From Spartinivicinus poritis (GTDB taxonomy: Bacteria > Pseudomonadota > Gammaproteobacteria > Pseudomonadales > Zooshikellaceae), in the NCBI RefSeq assembly GCF_028858535.1, contig NZ_JAPMOU010000036.1, positions 1 through 57,380 on the forward strand: a stretch of DNA of 57,380 bases, given 5' to 3'. The notes beneath the pieces were generated by a model. That model worked only from the letters and a program-made list of their open reading frames with translations, did not search any database and was not told the origin of the DNA. This document shows positions 37,173 through 46,322 of this stretch, in pieces. Each line of letters begins with the position of its first letter. Positions within the stretch are counted from its first letter, which is position 1. The position numbers were made by a program, and so were the translations under genes.

Positions 37173-38069
37173 TTAATGGGGGTTTCCCTTTGGTTTTTTA
37201 GGGGGGAGAGCAATTTCATTGTCTGCAATAGCAACGAGACTATTTTCTGACTCTCCTGGGGATAGATATAAGTCTGCTTCTTCGTTATCCAGTGGTATGT
37301 TGCCATGCCAGGGTAATAAGCGATAACTCGCATGGTGGCTGTAATCAATAAAGGGATATTTAATTATTTTGAAGTAGGGTGAATAGTCAAAATCTCTGGG
37401 AGCGCAGAGCTTGGGGTTGCGTCTGAATAACTGCACTCTACCGTCAGCTGTATTGGTTTTCACTAATGGCAGGATAGGAAACTGCACATTATTGAAAGCT
37501 TCGGCAATCATTGTCGAACAAACAGTTTTGGTGGTGCGTCCAGCCCCCTTGGCAAACAAGGAGGACCGCCAGCGGCGGGGAAGTAGCCGCCAAGGGAACA
37601 GAAAGCGGGCTAGGTCGAAAATCTGTCTAACATCATACTCTACGCCAACCCGACTTATCGCATAGTTGATAATTTGCTGGGCATCTTGGTATTTAAGCCC
37701 TCGCGGGCGACAAATTCGCAGGTGTTCTTTCTCATAGACAGTGATCGGCCTGATCACAGTGCCCATACCCAACTCACTTTCTACCAGCAACTGACTGTCA
37801 GGGCTGCAGTCACAATGTTGTGTGACTTGCTCCCGAATCTCAGGATCTTCAATATCATGCAGGCGGCCGATATATAAAGCTGCGTGAGACCATGGACTTT
37901 GGGTGATTAATTTAATCACTTCACTGACACGGGAGCGACCTTCAACCAGGATAATATCGCATGGCTTAAGCTCATAGCGGATACGCTCAAAATCACACAT
38001 GGGGGCCCGGCGCTGTTTACGCTGATGAGTTAACCCTTTGGTGATAAGGCGAGTGGTTTTGCCTAACAT
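37173..38069 (-). CDS. YiiX/YebB-like NlpC/P60 family cysteine hydrolase
   Basis: A 298-residue protein of the permuted papain-like group. N-terminal half: DIILVEGRSRVSEVIKLITQSPWSHAALYIG with the catalytic His. C-terminal half: KTVCSTMIAEAFNNVQFPILP with the catalytic Cys. Family members hydrolyse peptide or acyl-amide bonds. No signal peptide is seen, but an amphipathic segment (FDLARFLFPWRLLPRRW) may bind membrane. The gene lies 53 bases downstream of the class V aminotransferase on the same strand and may be co-transcribed. Confidence 0.8.
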   Translation of the reverse strand: MLGKTTRLITKGLTHQRKQRRAPMCDFERIRYELKPCDIILVEGRSRVSEVIKLITQSPWSHAALYIGRLHDIEDPEIREQVTQHCDCSPDSQLLVESELGMGTVIRPITVYEKEHLRICRPRGLKYQDAQQIINYAISRVGVEYDVRQIFDLARFLFPWRLLPRRWRSSLFAKGAGRTTKTVCSTMIAEAFNNVQFPILPLVKTNTADGRVQLFRRNPKLCAPRDFDYSPYFKIIKYPFIDYSHHASYRLLPWHGNIPLDNEEADLYLSPGESENSLVAIADNEIALPPKKPKGNPH

Positions 38070-38122
38070 GTGTGTTTTGTAACAACCTGACTGCTTTCAA
38101 TATAACCAAAAATTCACAAAAT

Positions 38123-39253
38123 CTAGCCGATAGCTTCCGCAATGATTTGTAAGCTCTCCTCTAAAACCTGTTTGCTGGTATAAAAGTGAGGAGAGAGCCG
38201 AATACCACCACCTCGGTAAGCACATATCACACCTTTATCCATTAGATGCCGATGAAGTTCAGCCATTTCCTGATTGTGTACTCTGAAAGTGACAATACCT
38301 GCGTAGCGGTTAGTTTCAGTTGTACTAATAACTTGGACGTTATTGAGTTGAGCAAGTTGTTGTTGCAACCAGTTAATATTATCAAGCAGTTGCTGTTCAA
38401 CATTTGCCATTCCCACCTCAAGCAATAAACCAATACTGGCATTCAATGCATAAGCACCGAGCATATTGGGGCTGCCACATTCAAATCGACGTGCTGACTG
38501 AGCAATTTCCCAGTCAAGGGTATCGTAGTTGCCTTGGACTTCCACCATATGCCAGCCAAATTGCTTAAGTGATAGTTTAGCTCTGGCTTGAGGGGTGCTG
38601 TAAAACAAGGCTAGTCCTTCTGGTCCAAGCATCCATTTATGGCCATCAGCCATGACAAAATCGGCTTTAATAGCAGAGGCATCAAACTGCACTGCACCAA
38701 TACTTTGAATAGCATCAACACAATATAAAATACCTGCTTGCTGGCAGTGATTGCCCAATTGGGTCAAATCAAGTTTTAAGCCAGAAGCATATTGCACTGA
38801 GCTAATAGAGAGCAAACGAGTCTGTGGGTCGCAGGCTTCAATCAATGCTTGTTCTGGGTGGCTACCAGAGATATCGACTTGTTTGACAGTAACGCCTTGA
38901 TTGGCCAAAGACTCCCAGACAATCCGGTTGGAAGGAAACTCCTGATCAGAAATCACCACATTATCACCAGGTTGCCAAGCGATACCGTAAGCCACTACTG
39001 ATAAGGCTTCTGAGGTGTTTTTTAGTAGAGCAATATCCTGCCAGTCAGCGGCATTAATGAGTTTGGCTAAGCGGTCTTTTAATTGCTGCTCAATTGCTAA
39101 CCAATTAGGGTATTGACTAGCCCCTTGCTGGATATTTTCTTGAGCAAATGCTTCAACTGCTTGTGCTGCTCGGGCTGGCCAGGGTGCAACAGCCGCATGA
39201 TTGAGGTAATAAATGTCAGGATTAAGGGGAAATTCAGCGTGCCATTGACTCAT
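38123..39253 (-). CDS. Class V aminotransferase-fold PLP enzyme
   Basis: A 376-residue cytoplasmic PLP enzyme of the cysteine desulfurase/isopenicillin epimerase-like branch. Seen: YYLNHAAVAPWPARAAQAVE at the start, the ALLKNTSEALSVVAYG phosphate-binding segment, YCVDAIQSIGAVQFD, and the PLP lysine in ADFVMADGHKWMLGPEGLALFY. The C-terminal RGGGIRLSPHFY binds the substrate carboxylate. No IscU/SufE partner nearby, so the role is probably not Fe-S assembly. Substrate unknown. Confidence 0.9.
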   Translation of the reverse strand: MSQWHAEFPLNPDIYYLNHAAVAPWPARAAQAVEAFAQENIQQGASQYPNWLAIEQQLKDRLAKLINAADWQDIALLKNTSEALSVVAYGIAWQPGDNVVISDQEFPSNRIVWESLANQGVTVKQVDISGSHPEQALIEACDPQTRLLSISSVQYASGLKLDLTQLGNHCQQAGILYCVDAIQSIGAVQFDASAIKADFVMADGHKWMLGPEGLALFYSTPQARAKLSLKQFGWHMVEVQGNYDTLDWEIAQSARRFECGSPNMLGAYALNASIGLLLEVGMANVEQQLLDNINWLQQQLAQLNNVQVISTTETNRYAGIVTFRVHNQEMAELHRHLMDKGVICAYRGGGIRLSPHFYTSKQVLEESLQIIAEAIG

Positions 39254-39565
39254 AAGCCACCTGTTATTAGCGATATACTTCAGTCAATTTATGTTAATAC
39301 AACAGTTAAATCAAATACAGGATACAAGTTGAATTAACTGTGTGAGAAAGTAGTTGTCCTGGCTGCTTTTTCAGTACTCATGGGCATTAAAGGGAAGCCA
39401 GTGATGCTTGAAAGTGACGTATTTTAACGAGTTATATGACACCCTTATTGCGGCAGTTATCATTATTTACTGTAGCGACAAAGCGATATTGCTTGCCAAA
39501 AATATTCAACATGGTATGAATAAGGGGTCTAACTACAATCAAAAATTTGCCTACGGTGCAGGTGT
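39254..39565. other. Divergent intergenic region before the TetR gene
   Basis: 312 bases separate the minus-strand aminotransferase from the plus-strand TetR gene. It should hold both promoters. I find no clear palindromic TetR operator or small gene. Confidence 0.4.
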
Positions 39566-40306
39566 ATGGCGGATATAACAAGAAAACAACGCGAATTTAA
39601 ACGTCGCGAAAATGAGATCCTGGAAACTGCATTAGCTTTATTTTTAGAAAAGGGGGAAGACAATGTTACTGTTGAGATGATTGCTGAAACCGTCGGTATT
39701 GGTAAAGGGACAGTATACAGTCACTTTCGCTCAAAGGCGGAAATATTTTTACGACTGATGCTGATTTATGAAGAGGAGTTGGCTAGCCTGATTCAGTCTG
39801 ATGAAGTCGCTTCAGACCGAGGTGCTTTGCCTCGTGCCTACTTCGAATATCGGATGAAGCACCCAGAAAAGTATTATTTATTTGATCGTCTTGAGCAAAA
39901 GCTCACGCGTCGCAATCCACACCCAGAGCTGTTTCGAGAGTTGCATCGAATTCGAGCGTCGAATATTGCTCGCTTAACGGAGCTGATCAAAGCGCGCATT
40001 GACGATAATTTACTGGAAAATGTTCCGCCTTATTTTCACTATTGTGCTGCTTGGGCGCTGGTACATGGTGCTGTTGCTGTGTATCACTCAGCGTTTTGGC
40101 AAGATGTAATAGAAGATAAGGATGGTTTTTTTCAGTTTATGATGGACATTGGCATGCGTATGGGGAAACGGGCGCACAGTAAAAACAGCCGTCCAGAAGA
40201 AAGCCCACAACCTTATGCGACCAGGGAAGAGGAGCAAGCGAGTACAGCAAGCGACAATAATGAACTTGAAGTCACTGAAGCAGATGAAGTGCTAGTCGCA
40301 GGCTAA
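39566..40306 (+). CDS. TetR/AcrR family transcriptional regulator
   Basis: A 246-residue dimeric repressor type. The TetR helix-turn-helix covers about 12-58: EILETALALFLEKGEDNVTVEMIAETVGIGKGTVYSHFRSKAEIF. A ligand-binding domain follows (about 70-195). The tail after about 197 is Ser/Glu/Ala-rich and probably disordered. The aminotransferase gene is divergent and the lipoprotein and DUF1285 genes are downstream, so any may be targets. The ligand is unknown. Confidence 0.92.
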   Translation: MADITRKQREFKRRENEILETALALFLEKGEDNVTVEMIAETVGIGKGTVYSHFRSKAEIFLRLMLIYEEELASLIQSDEVASDRGALPRAYFEYRMKHPEKYYLFDRLEQKLTRRNPHPELFRELHRIRASNIARLTELIKARIDDNLLENVPPYFHYCAAWALVHGAVAVYHSAFWQDVIEDKDGFFQFMMDIGMRMGKRAHSKNSRPEESPQPYATREEEQASTASDNNELEVTEADEVLVAG

Positions 40307-40557
40307 CATGCCATTTAGATGCATAAAATAGCATGAATACCTACAGCGAAGGGTGTTTTAGGCGAGGCCATCAAGCGATGAAGCCCCAGGAGTTTATGTG
40401 TAATAAATGACTGGGGTGAAGACAGCTTATTGCTCCTGCATAAACTGCATTCACATCATCCCTGGTGCTTAGTGACGATAACAAAGCCTAAAATTCATTC
40501 GCGAAGGGTATGGTTGTTGCTTGTATCTGGTTGAATTAAAAAAACCAGATATAAGCA

Positions 40558-41205
40558 ATGACTCTACGATTGATTAGCGCTTTAAGGTTTATCAGGGCCT
40601 TGAGGCAGCAGCGACTAGCTATCAGTTTGTTGCTGTTAACGGTAAATTTAACCGCCTGTATGCCAAGTGATATCGGCAAAGAATTGCATCGTTATGCTGT
40701 TGACTTACGGTTAGTCGATAATAGCCAGCTAGGGTATAACAACAACTGGATATTACCTCGCGACTCACGCATCTTAGTTGTTTCCGGACCAGGCTTAAAA
40801 ACAGACGAGGTTAATTACCAGGCAGCCTTAACTAATGAGGTTTATCAGGTATTTACCGCTCGCTTTCCTTATACACAACGTTATCCTAGTGTTCAGCCTT
40901 CTTTATTAACTGCACTTAATACCGCGCGCAATCAGCGCCACCAGTTTGTTTTATATACTCAACTGTTATTCTTTGATGATAAAGCGGGTAATTGGGTAGA
41001 GTTTGAATATTCTGAAGATATTCGACGAGTCGGGCCTGATCGTATTTCTGCCAGGTTGACATTAGTTGAAATTAGCTCCGAATATATAGTTGACTCTATT
41101 CTGCTGCAAAGTAACAGTGGTTGGCTAAGCTTTTATAATGACAAGCCTGACCAGCTGTTTCGAGAACCGATTGAAGATTATGCCAATAGCTTAACTCCTC
41201 AATAG
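40558..41205 (+). CDS. DUF4823-like lipoprotein
   Basis: A 215-residue lipoprotein. A hydrophobic segment ends in a lipobox (LTAC, Cys34), followed by the mature domain with ILPRDSRILVVSGPG, FVLYTQLLFFDDKAGNW and DRISARLTLVEISS. These resemble DUF4823 lipoproteins of Pseudomonas and relatives. The assignment is tentative. It would be anchored to the outer membrane since the residue after Cys is Met, not Asp. The 250-base gap before it shows nothing notable. Confidence 0.6.
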   Translation: MTLRLISALRFIRALRQQRLAISLLLLTVNLTACMPSDIGKELHRYAVDLRLVDNSQLGYNNNWILPRDSRILVVSGPGLKTDEVNYQAALTNEVYQVFTARFPYTQRYPSVQPSLLTALNTARNQRHQFVLYTQLLFFDDKAGNWVEFEYSEDIRRVGPDRISARLTLVEISSEYIVDSILLQSNSGWLSFYNDKPDQLFREPIEDYANSLTPQ

Positions 41206-41322
41206 CCATCAATGTTGCATTGTTAACGGAGAGGCAATGATTCCAATGACTTGGAAACAGGCTTTGTGATTAAATAGGCAACAAGAGCGGTACAAAAAGC
41301 TGTCTAAAAAACTGGCCTTTAT

Positions 41323-41886
41323 ATGAGTCAAGCACATATTAACCCTGCAGCCATTGCAGCGAGTATTGAACAAGCCATTAATCATCCTTCACTGCCTCCT
41401 GTCAACCAATGGCAACCCAGCCATTGTGGTGATATTGATATTGTGATTAAAAACAATGGACAGTGGTTTTTTCACGGTACACCAATTAATCGTCCACAAT
41501 TAGTACGACTGTTTTCGACTGTATTGCGAAAAGAGCAGACAGACTATTATTTAGTCACACCAGTGGAAAAGCTAAAAATCACTGTAGAAGATGTCCCTTT
41601 TATTGCTGTTGCTGTTGAGATAACAGAGGAAAGTCATCAGCAGCAATTGATATTTACCACCAATGTAGGGGACAAAGTGGTATTAGGTGTTGATCATCCA
41701 TTACAAATTCGTACCGTAGCTGAACAATCTAAGCCTTATATTTTGGTAAGAGACCAGCTGGAAGCATTGATTAATCGTAATGTATTTTATGAATTAGTGG
41801 CTAAAGCGGTTACCAATGAAATTGCTGGGGTGTGCCACTTAGGTCTATGGAGTAATGGCCAGTTTTTTAGTTTAGGATACCTTTAA
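41323..41886 (+). CDS. DUF1285 domain protein
   Basis: A 187-residue cytoplasmic protein. The stretch around HCGDIDIVIKNNGQWFFHGTPI, then PQLVRLFSTVLRKEQTDYYLVTPVEKLKI and VEDVPFIAV, matches the DUF1285 family, a conserved proteobacterial group of unknown biochemical role. The stop TAA is followed directly by the first 176-bp inverted-repeat element. Confidence 0.88.
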   Translation: MSQAHINPAAIAASIEQAINHPSLPPVNQWQPSHCGDIDIVIKNNGQWFFHGTPINRPQLVRLFSTVLRKEQTDYYLVTPVEKLKITVEDVPFIAVAVEITEESHQQQLIFTTNVGDKVVLGVDHPLQIRTVAEQSKPYILVRDQLEALINRNVFYELVAKAVTNEIAGVCHLGLWSNGQFFSLGYL

Positions 41887-42062
41887 CAATACTGCGGACA
41901 GTTTTATAGGTGTTGTATGTTAGTGTTTACGGGGGGAGTGCTCTACTCTCATATACTTTATTGCAAGATAGCCTGAGGCTTAACATGCAATAAACTCCTC
42001 CTTCCTATGGTACATGGCCTGTAGAGCAATGTTTTATAATTCAAAAACTGTCCACAGTATTG
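41887..42062. mobile_element. 176-bp inverted-repeat element, copy 1
   Basis: Ends CAATACTGCGGACAGTTTT and AAAACTGTCCACAGTATTG form a 19-bp terminal inverted repeat with one mismatch. Internal inverted repeats (TTTATTGCA/TGCAATAAA, GCTCTAC/GTAGAGC) allow a long folded structure. No protein is encoded. It starts at the base after the DUF1285 stop. It is almost identical to copy 2. Confidence 0.8.
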
Positions 42063-42121
42063 TTCATAGGAGTCTTAAAGTTAGCTTAGGCATCCTTAAG
42101 ATAATCTTTAAGTATCTATAG

Positions 42122-42297
42122 CAATACTGCGGACAGTTTTATAGGTGTTGTATGTTAGTGTTTACGGGGGAAGTGCTCTACTCTCATATACTTTATTGCA
42201 AGATAGCCTGAGGCTTAACATGCAATAAACTCCTCCTTCCTATGGTACATGGCCTGTAGAGCAATGTTTTATAATTCAAAAACTGTCTACAGTATTG
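42122..42297. mobile_element. 176-bp inverted-repeat element, copy 2
   Basis: Same length, orientation and nearly the same sequence as copy 1, 59 bases downstream. One difference is in the right terminal repeat (GTCTAC for GTCCAC) and one in the G-rich stretch. Both copies have complementary bases just outside the ends (AA/TT in copy 1, AG/CT in copy 2). Confidence 0.8.
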
Positions 42298-42401
42298 CTT
42301 TAAGATCAACTAAATAATTGTCATGAACTCGTTTCATGGTGAACTACAATATAATTCATAACTTATAAACGACCCAATAAGAAGAATTAAGGTAATAAAG
42401 C

Positions 42402-44315
42402 TTGGAAAGTGCATACACTGAAACAGTTGATCATCAGCTAGAAGAGTTGCCATTACTAGATGTGAGAGAACTGGCTGTTGAATTTCAGTTGCCAGGTGGA
42501 GTGTTTACAGCACTAAAAAATGTCTCATTTAGTTTGCGCCATGGTAGTACGGTTGCGCTGGTGGGAGAGTCTGGGTCTGGTAAGTCGGTTACAGCTCAGG
42601 CCATCCTGGGGATTTTGCCGAAAAATGCGCGAATTGCTAAAGGGGATATTATTTTCCGTGAGCCCGGTATTTTAGTCAGCACCACCAATATCGCCAAATT
42701 GTCGCCAGACTCGCAAATGATGAGGGATATGCGTGGTAGCCAAATTTCAATTATTTTTCAGGAACCGATGGTTTCCATGTCCAATATGCATACTATTGGC
42801 GACCAAGTCAGTGAGGCGCTGTTTTTGCATCGTCGTATCAGTAAGCAACAGGGACTTAAACTGACCAAAGATATGCTGTCATTAGTGGGGTTTCGGAATG
42901 CCGATCAGGCATTTCACCTTTACCCATTTGAGCTATCAGGTGGTTTACGGCAGCGGGCCATGATTGCGATGGCATTAATTTGTCACCCTGCTATTTTAAT
43001 TGCCGACGAGCCCACTACGGCACTGGATGTCACTGTGCAGTTGCAAATATTGAAGTTAATGCAGCGGCTGCAGCGGGAATTAAACATGGGGATATTACTG
43101 ATTACCCATGATTTAGGTGTGGTCGCTCATATGGCGGATGAAGTGGTAGTGATGTATCACGGACATGTTGTCGAACGGGGGCCAGTAGAAGCGATTTATG
43201 GTGACCCTCAACATCCCTACTTAAAAGCATTATTTCACTCAATTCCTCGTTTTGGGTTAGCGAAGGAGGAGCGCTTAACCCCCATTCGTGATATTCAGGT
43301 ATCCACTGAAAATATTGAGAAAAACTTTACTCACTGGCAACCGGAAGAAAAACTGATTGGCCCTCATCTAGAGGTAGTTCGGTTGAGTAAAAACTTTTCA
43401 CAACGCAAAGGCAAGTGGTTTAAACGACAGTCGGAACAAGAGGTTATTCAAGCCGTACACAAGGTGTCGTTTAAAATTGAAGTTGGAGAATGCTTAGGGC
43501 TAGTGGGTGAAAGTGGTTGTGGTAAAAGCACACTTAGCAAGATGATCATGCGAGCTTTATCTCCCAGTGCTGGGGACATTCGTTATAATGATCGAGGCAA
43601 TGTCCTTTCTTTGCTTAATTTAGATGAAGACTCTTTACGGGCATTTCGCACTAAAATTCAGTTGGTTTTTCAAGATCCATTCAGTGCATTGAGTCCGCGT
43701 ATGACCATTTTAGATGTATTAACAGAGCCATTAGTTATTCATAATATTGGTGATCCAGAATCTCGTCGCGACTGTGCGAAAGAGTTGATGAAGTTGGTAG
43801 GGTTAGACCCTGCTTTTTTAAATCGTTATCCTCATAGTTTTTCTGGGGGGCAGCGACAGCGGATCAGTATTGCCAGGGCTTTAGCGTTAGCGCCGGATTT
43901 TTTAATTTTAGATGAGCCTGTTTCTGCGCTGGATGTTTCAGTACAAGCGCAGATTCTTAATTTATTAAAAGACTTACAGCATGAATTAGGGTTAACCTAT
44001 TTATTTATTAGTCATAATTTGGCTGTTGTAGACTATATTGCCGATCGCATTGTAGTGATGTGTCGCGGTCAGATTGTCGAACAGGCGCCGACCGAAAAGC
44101 TATTTGCCAACCCTAATCACCCTTATACCAAAACCTTAATGGAAGCGGTGTTAGCACCTGATTTAAGTTCCCGGCGCGAGTTTGAGAAGCTTGGACCGGC
44201 GTTGTCTCAGCCAGAATTCTGGCCAGCCCCTTACACCTTATCACCTCATATTCCTAATGAGCTGGTTGAAATAGAAGAAGACCATTTTGTCAGGATGTGT
44301 CCCCATGAGTATTAA
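42402..44315 (+). CDS. Oligopeptide-type ABC transporter, fused double ATP-binding protein
   Basis: A 637-residue protein with two ABC domains, like a fusion of DppD and DppF. Domain 1 (about 15-290): Walker A GESGSGKS, signature LSGGLRQR, Walker B ILIADEPTTALD. Domain 2 (about 325-610): GESGCGKST, SFSGGQRQR, FLILDEPVSALD. Each is followed by the oligopeptide-specific C-terminal motif (HPYLKALF; HPYTKTLMEA). Start is TTG at 42402 with AAGG upstream. First gene of a four-gene operon. It powers import of peptides or similar solutes through the two permeases downstream. Confidence 0.93.
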   Translation: MESAYTETVDHQLEELPLLDVRELAVEFQLPGGVFTALKNVSFSLRHGSTVALVGESGSGKSVTAQAILGILPKNARIAKGDIIFREPGILVSTTNIAKLSPDSQMMRDMRGSQISIIFQEPMVSMSNMHTIGDQVSEALFLHRRISKQQGLKLTKDMLSLVGFRNADQAFHLYPFELSGGLRQRAMIAMALICHPAILIADEPTTALDVTVQLQILKLMQRLQRELNMGILLITHDLGVVAHMADEVVVMYHGHVVERGPVEAIYGDPQHPYLKALFHSIPRFGLAKEERLTPIRDIQVSTENIEKNFTHWQPEEKLIGPHLEVVRLSKNFSQRKGKWFKRQSEQEVIQAVHKVSFKIEVGECLGLVGESGCGKSTLSKMIMRALSPSAGDIRYNDRGNVLSLLNLDEDSLRAFRTKIQLVFQDPFSALSPRMTILDVLTEPLVIHNIGDPESRRDCAKELMKLVGLDPAFLNRYPHSFSGGQRQRISIARALALAPDFLILDEPVSALDVSVQAQILNLLKDLQHELGLTYLFISHNLAVVDYIADRIVVMCRGQIVEQAPTEKLFANPNHPYTKTLMEAVLAPDLSSRREFEKLGPALSQPEFWPAPYTLSPHIPNELVEIEEDHFVRMCPHEY

Positions 44316-44471
44316 GGAACTTGCACGAAATAACTCCCTGTTTTGGCTCCAATCCATCCCGCTTGGATGTGTTGCAAAAACTCGACGTAGGCCCACTATG
44401 CCTTCTTTTTTGCGCCTTGCCAAACGGGCGCCTTGGAACAAAAATCTAGAAAGTTATTTCGTGCATGTCCC
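44316..44471. mobile_element. MITE at the start of the ABC binding-protein gene
   Basis: Terminal inverted repeats of about 20 bp (GGAACTTGCACGAAATAACT and the reverse of 44452-44471, two mismatches) are flanked by TAA on both sides, a 3-bp target duplication. Its interior shares long stretches with the element at 48491-48664. The left TAA is the stop codon of the ATPase gene. Confidence 0.75.
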
Positions 44472-46320
44472 TAAGCTTAATACTTTTCTTGTTGTATTAG
44501 CGCTTGTTGTGTTGCTGCTGGGAGGAATCAGTGTTCAGGCAGTAATGGCAGACCTACCTGAAGAACCATTAGTGACCAAGATGGCACCTGATCAGACCAT
44601 TGGTAAACGAGGAGGCACGCTCTATACGCTGATGGCAAAAAGCAAAGATATTCGAATGATGACAGTATTTGGTTATGCCCGACTAGTTGGGTTTACTCGT
44701 AATTTTGAGCTGAAGCCGGATTTATTGAAAGATATTATTGTGGAAGAGGGAGGCCGCAGCTTTACCTTAGTTATTCGAAAAGGCCATCGTTGGTCTGATG
44801 GCCATTTATTTACCGCAGAGGACTTCCGTTATTATTGGGAGGATATAGCTAATAATAAAAAACTGTCTCCTTTTGGCCCACCACCACAATTAATGGTAAA
44901 AGGGAAGTCACCAACTTTTACCTTAATTGATGAGCATACCGTGCGTTATCGGTGGGATGAGCCTAACCCTTATTTCTTACCTGCCTTGGCTGGCGCCAGA
45001 CCATTATTTATTTATGTACCGGCCCACTATTTAAAGCAATTTCATGCTTCTTATACACAAGCAGAAACGCTGGCTTTATTGGTTGATAAACACAGTAAAC
45101 GAAACTGGGCAGGGCTACATCATTCTAGAGCCAGGCAGTATAAATTAACCAATCCGAAATTACCGGTCTTACAACCATGGGTGAATACAACCAAGCCTCC
45201 TTCAGAGCGATTTGTATTTAAGCGCAATCCTCATTATCACCGAGTCGATGAAAAAGGCCAACAGCTGCCTTATATTGACCAGGTAGTGATTAATATTGCT
45301 TCCAGTAGTTTGATTCCAGCCAAAGCTCGGGCGGGCGATGCTACGTTGCAAGCCCGTTATATTCGGTTAGACAACTACACCTTTTTAAAAGCAGGTGAAA
45401 AACAAAGTAACTATAAAGTTTTTCTCTGGAAAAATGCACGGGGTTCGCAGGTTGCCCTTTACCCTAACTTGAATGCAAACGACCCTGAGTGGCGCAAGTT
45501 GATGCAATCAGCCCCGTTTAGGCGGGCATTATCTTTGGCAATTAACCGGCGTGAAATAAATCAGGTGGTGTATTATGGGCTAGCGATAGAAGGGGGGAAT
45601 ACGGTATTACCTGCAAGCCCGCTTTATGATAAAAAATTCACTAAGAGTTGGTGTCAATATGACCCCAAACTAGCCAATCAGCTGCTGGACGAACTGGGGT
45701 TAACTAAACGCAATAATTTAGGTATTCGCCTATTACCTGATGGCCGACCCATGGAAATTATTGTGCAATCCCCTGGTGAGTCAACAGAACAAACGGATAT
45801 TTTGGAATTAATCCGTGATCATTGGCAAGGCATCGGTATTAAATTATTGACCCGCCCATCCCAACGGGAGGTATTTCGTAACCGGGTTTTTTCTGGAGAT
45901 GCCATTATGGCCGTCTGGGAAGGACTGGACAATGCCTTACCAACCGCTGAAATGAACCCAAAACAATTAGCACCTAGTGTACAGGAACAATATCAGTGGT
46001 CGCAGTGGGGTAAATATTATGAAACAGGTCAAGGCAAACCTCCTCAACTGCCAGAGGTGTTGGAGCTGGTTAAATTACATAGAAACTGGATGCATGCGCC
46101 TAATATACAACAAAAGTCTGATATCTGGCGGCAGATGTTGTCTATTTATGCTGACCAGGTTTATACCATTGGTACTGTCACGGGGATATTACAGCCAATT
46201 GTAGTGAGTAATAACCTAATGAATGTGCCTAAGGAGGGTTGGTTTAGCTGGGAGCCTGGGGCTTATTTTGGCGTTTATCGTATGGATACTTTTTGGTTAA
46301 AGACAAAAGCAGGGGAGTGA
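44461..46320 (+). CDS. ABC transporter substrate-binding protein, family 5
   Basis: An exported oligopeptide-type solute-binding protein of about 619 residues. Signal peptide with hydrophobic core FLVVLALVVLLLGGISVQA, then GKRGGTLYTLM, LKPDLLKDIIVEEGGRSFTLVIRKGHRWSDGHLFTAEDF (SBP_bac_5) and the C-terminal lobe. The frame is open back to 44287, but the codons from 44316 to 44471 belong to an inserted MITE. GTG at 44461, inside the right terminal repeat, gives a normal signal peptide. ATG at 44398 or 44305 would add MITE-encoded residues. Operon position is between the fused ATPase and the permeases. Confidence 0.9.
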   Translation: MHVPKLNTFLVVLALVVLLLGGISVQAVMADLPEEPLVTKMAPDQTIGKRGGTLYTLMAKSKDIRMMTVFGYARLVGFTRNFELKPDLLKDIIVEEGGRSFTLVIRKGHRWSDGHLFTAEDFRYYWEDIANNKKLSPFGPPPQLMVKGKSPTFTLIDEHTVRYRWDEPNPYFLPALAGARPLFIYVPAHYLKQFHASYTQAETLALLVDKHSKRNWAGLHHSRARQYKLTNPKLPVLQPWVNTTKPPSERFVFKRNPHYHRVDEKGQQLPYIDQVVINIASSSLIPAKARAGDATLQARYIRLDNYTFLKAGEKQSNYKVFLWKNARGSQVALYPNLNANDPEWRKLMQSAPFRRALSLAINRREINQVVYYGLAIEGGNTVLPASPLYDKKFTKSWCQYDPKLANQLLDELGLTKRNNLGIRLLPDGRPMEIIVQSPGESTEQTDILELIRDHWQGIGIKLLTRPSQREVFRNRVFSGDAIMAVWEGLDNALPTAEMNPKQLAPSVQEQYQWSQWGKYYETGQGKPPQLPEVLELVKLHRNWMHAPNIQQKSDIWRQMLSIYADQVYTIGTVTGILQPIVVSNNLMNVPKEGWFSWEPGAYFGVYRMDTFWLKTKAGE

Positions 46321-46322
46321 AT

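Noticed and set aside
38123-39253. IscS/SufS cysteine desulfurase
   Set aside because: PLP-lysine context is class V but no Fe-S assembly genes are adjacent, and I see no clear catalytic Cys loop.
41887-42297. CRISPR array
   Set aside because: Only two long copies, each with terminal inverted repeats and one spacer. This is a mobile repeat, not a CRISPR.
44241-44441. Minus-strand frame across the ATPase-binding protein junction
   Set aside because: It lies mostly within the MITE and overlaps a well-supported gene on the other strand.
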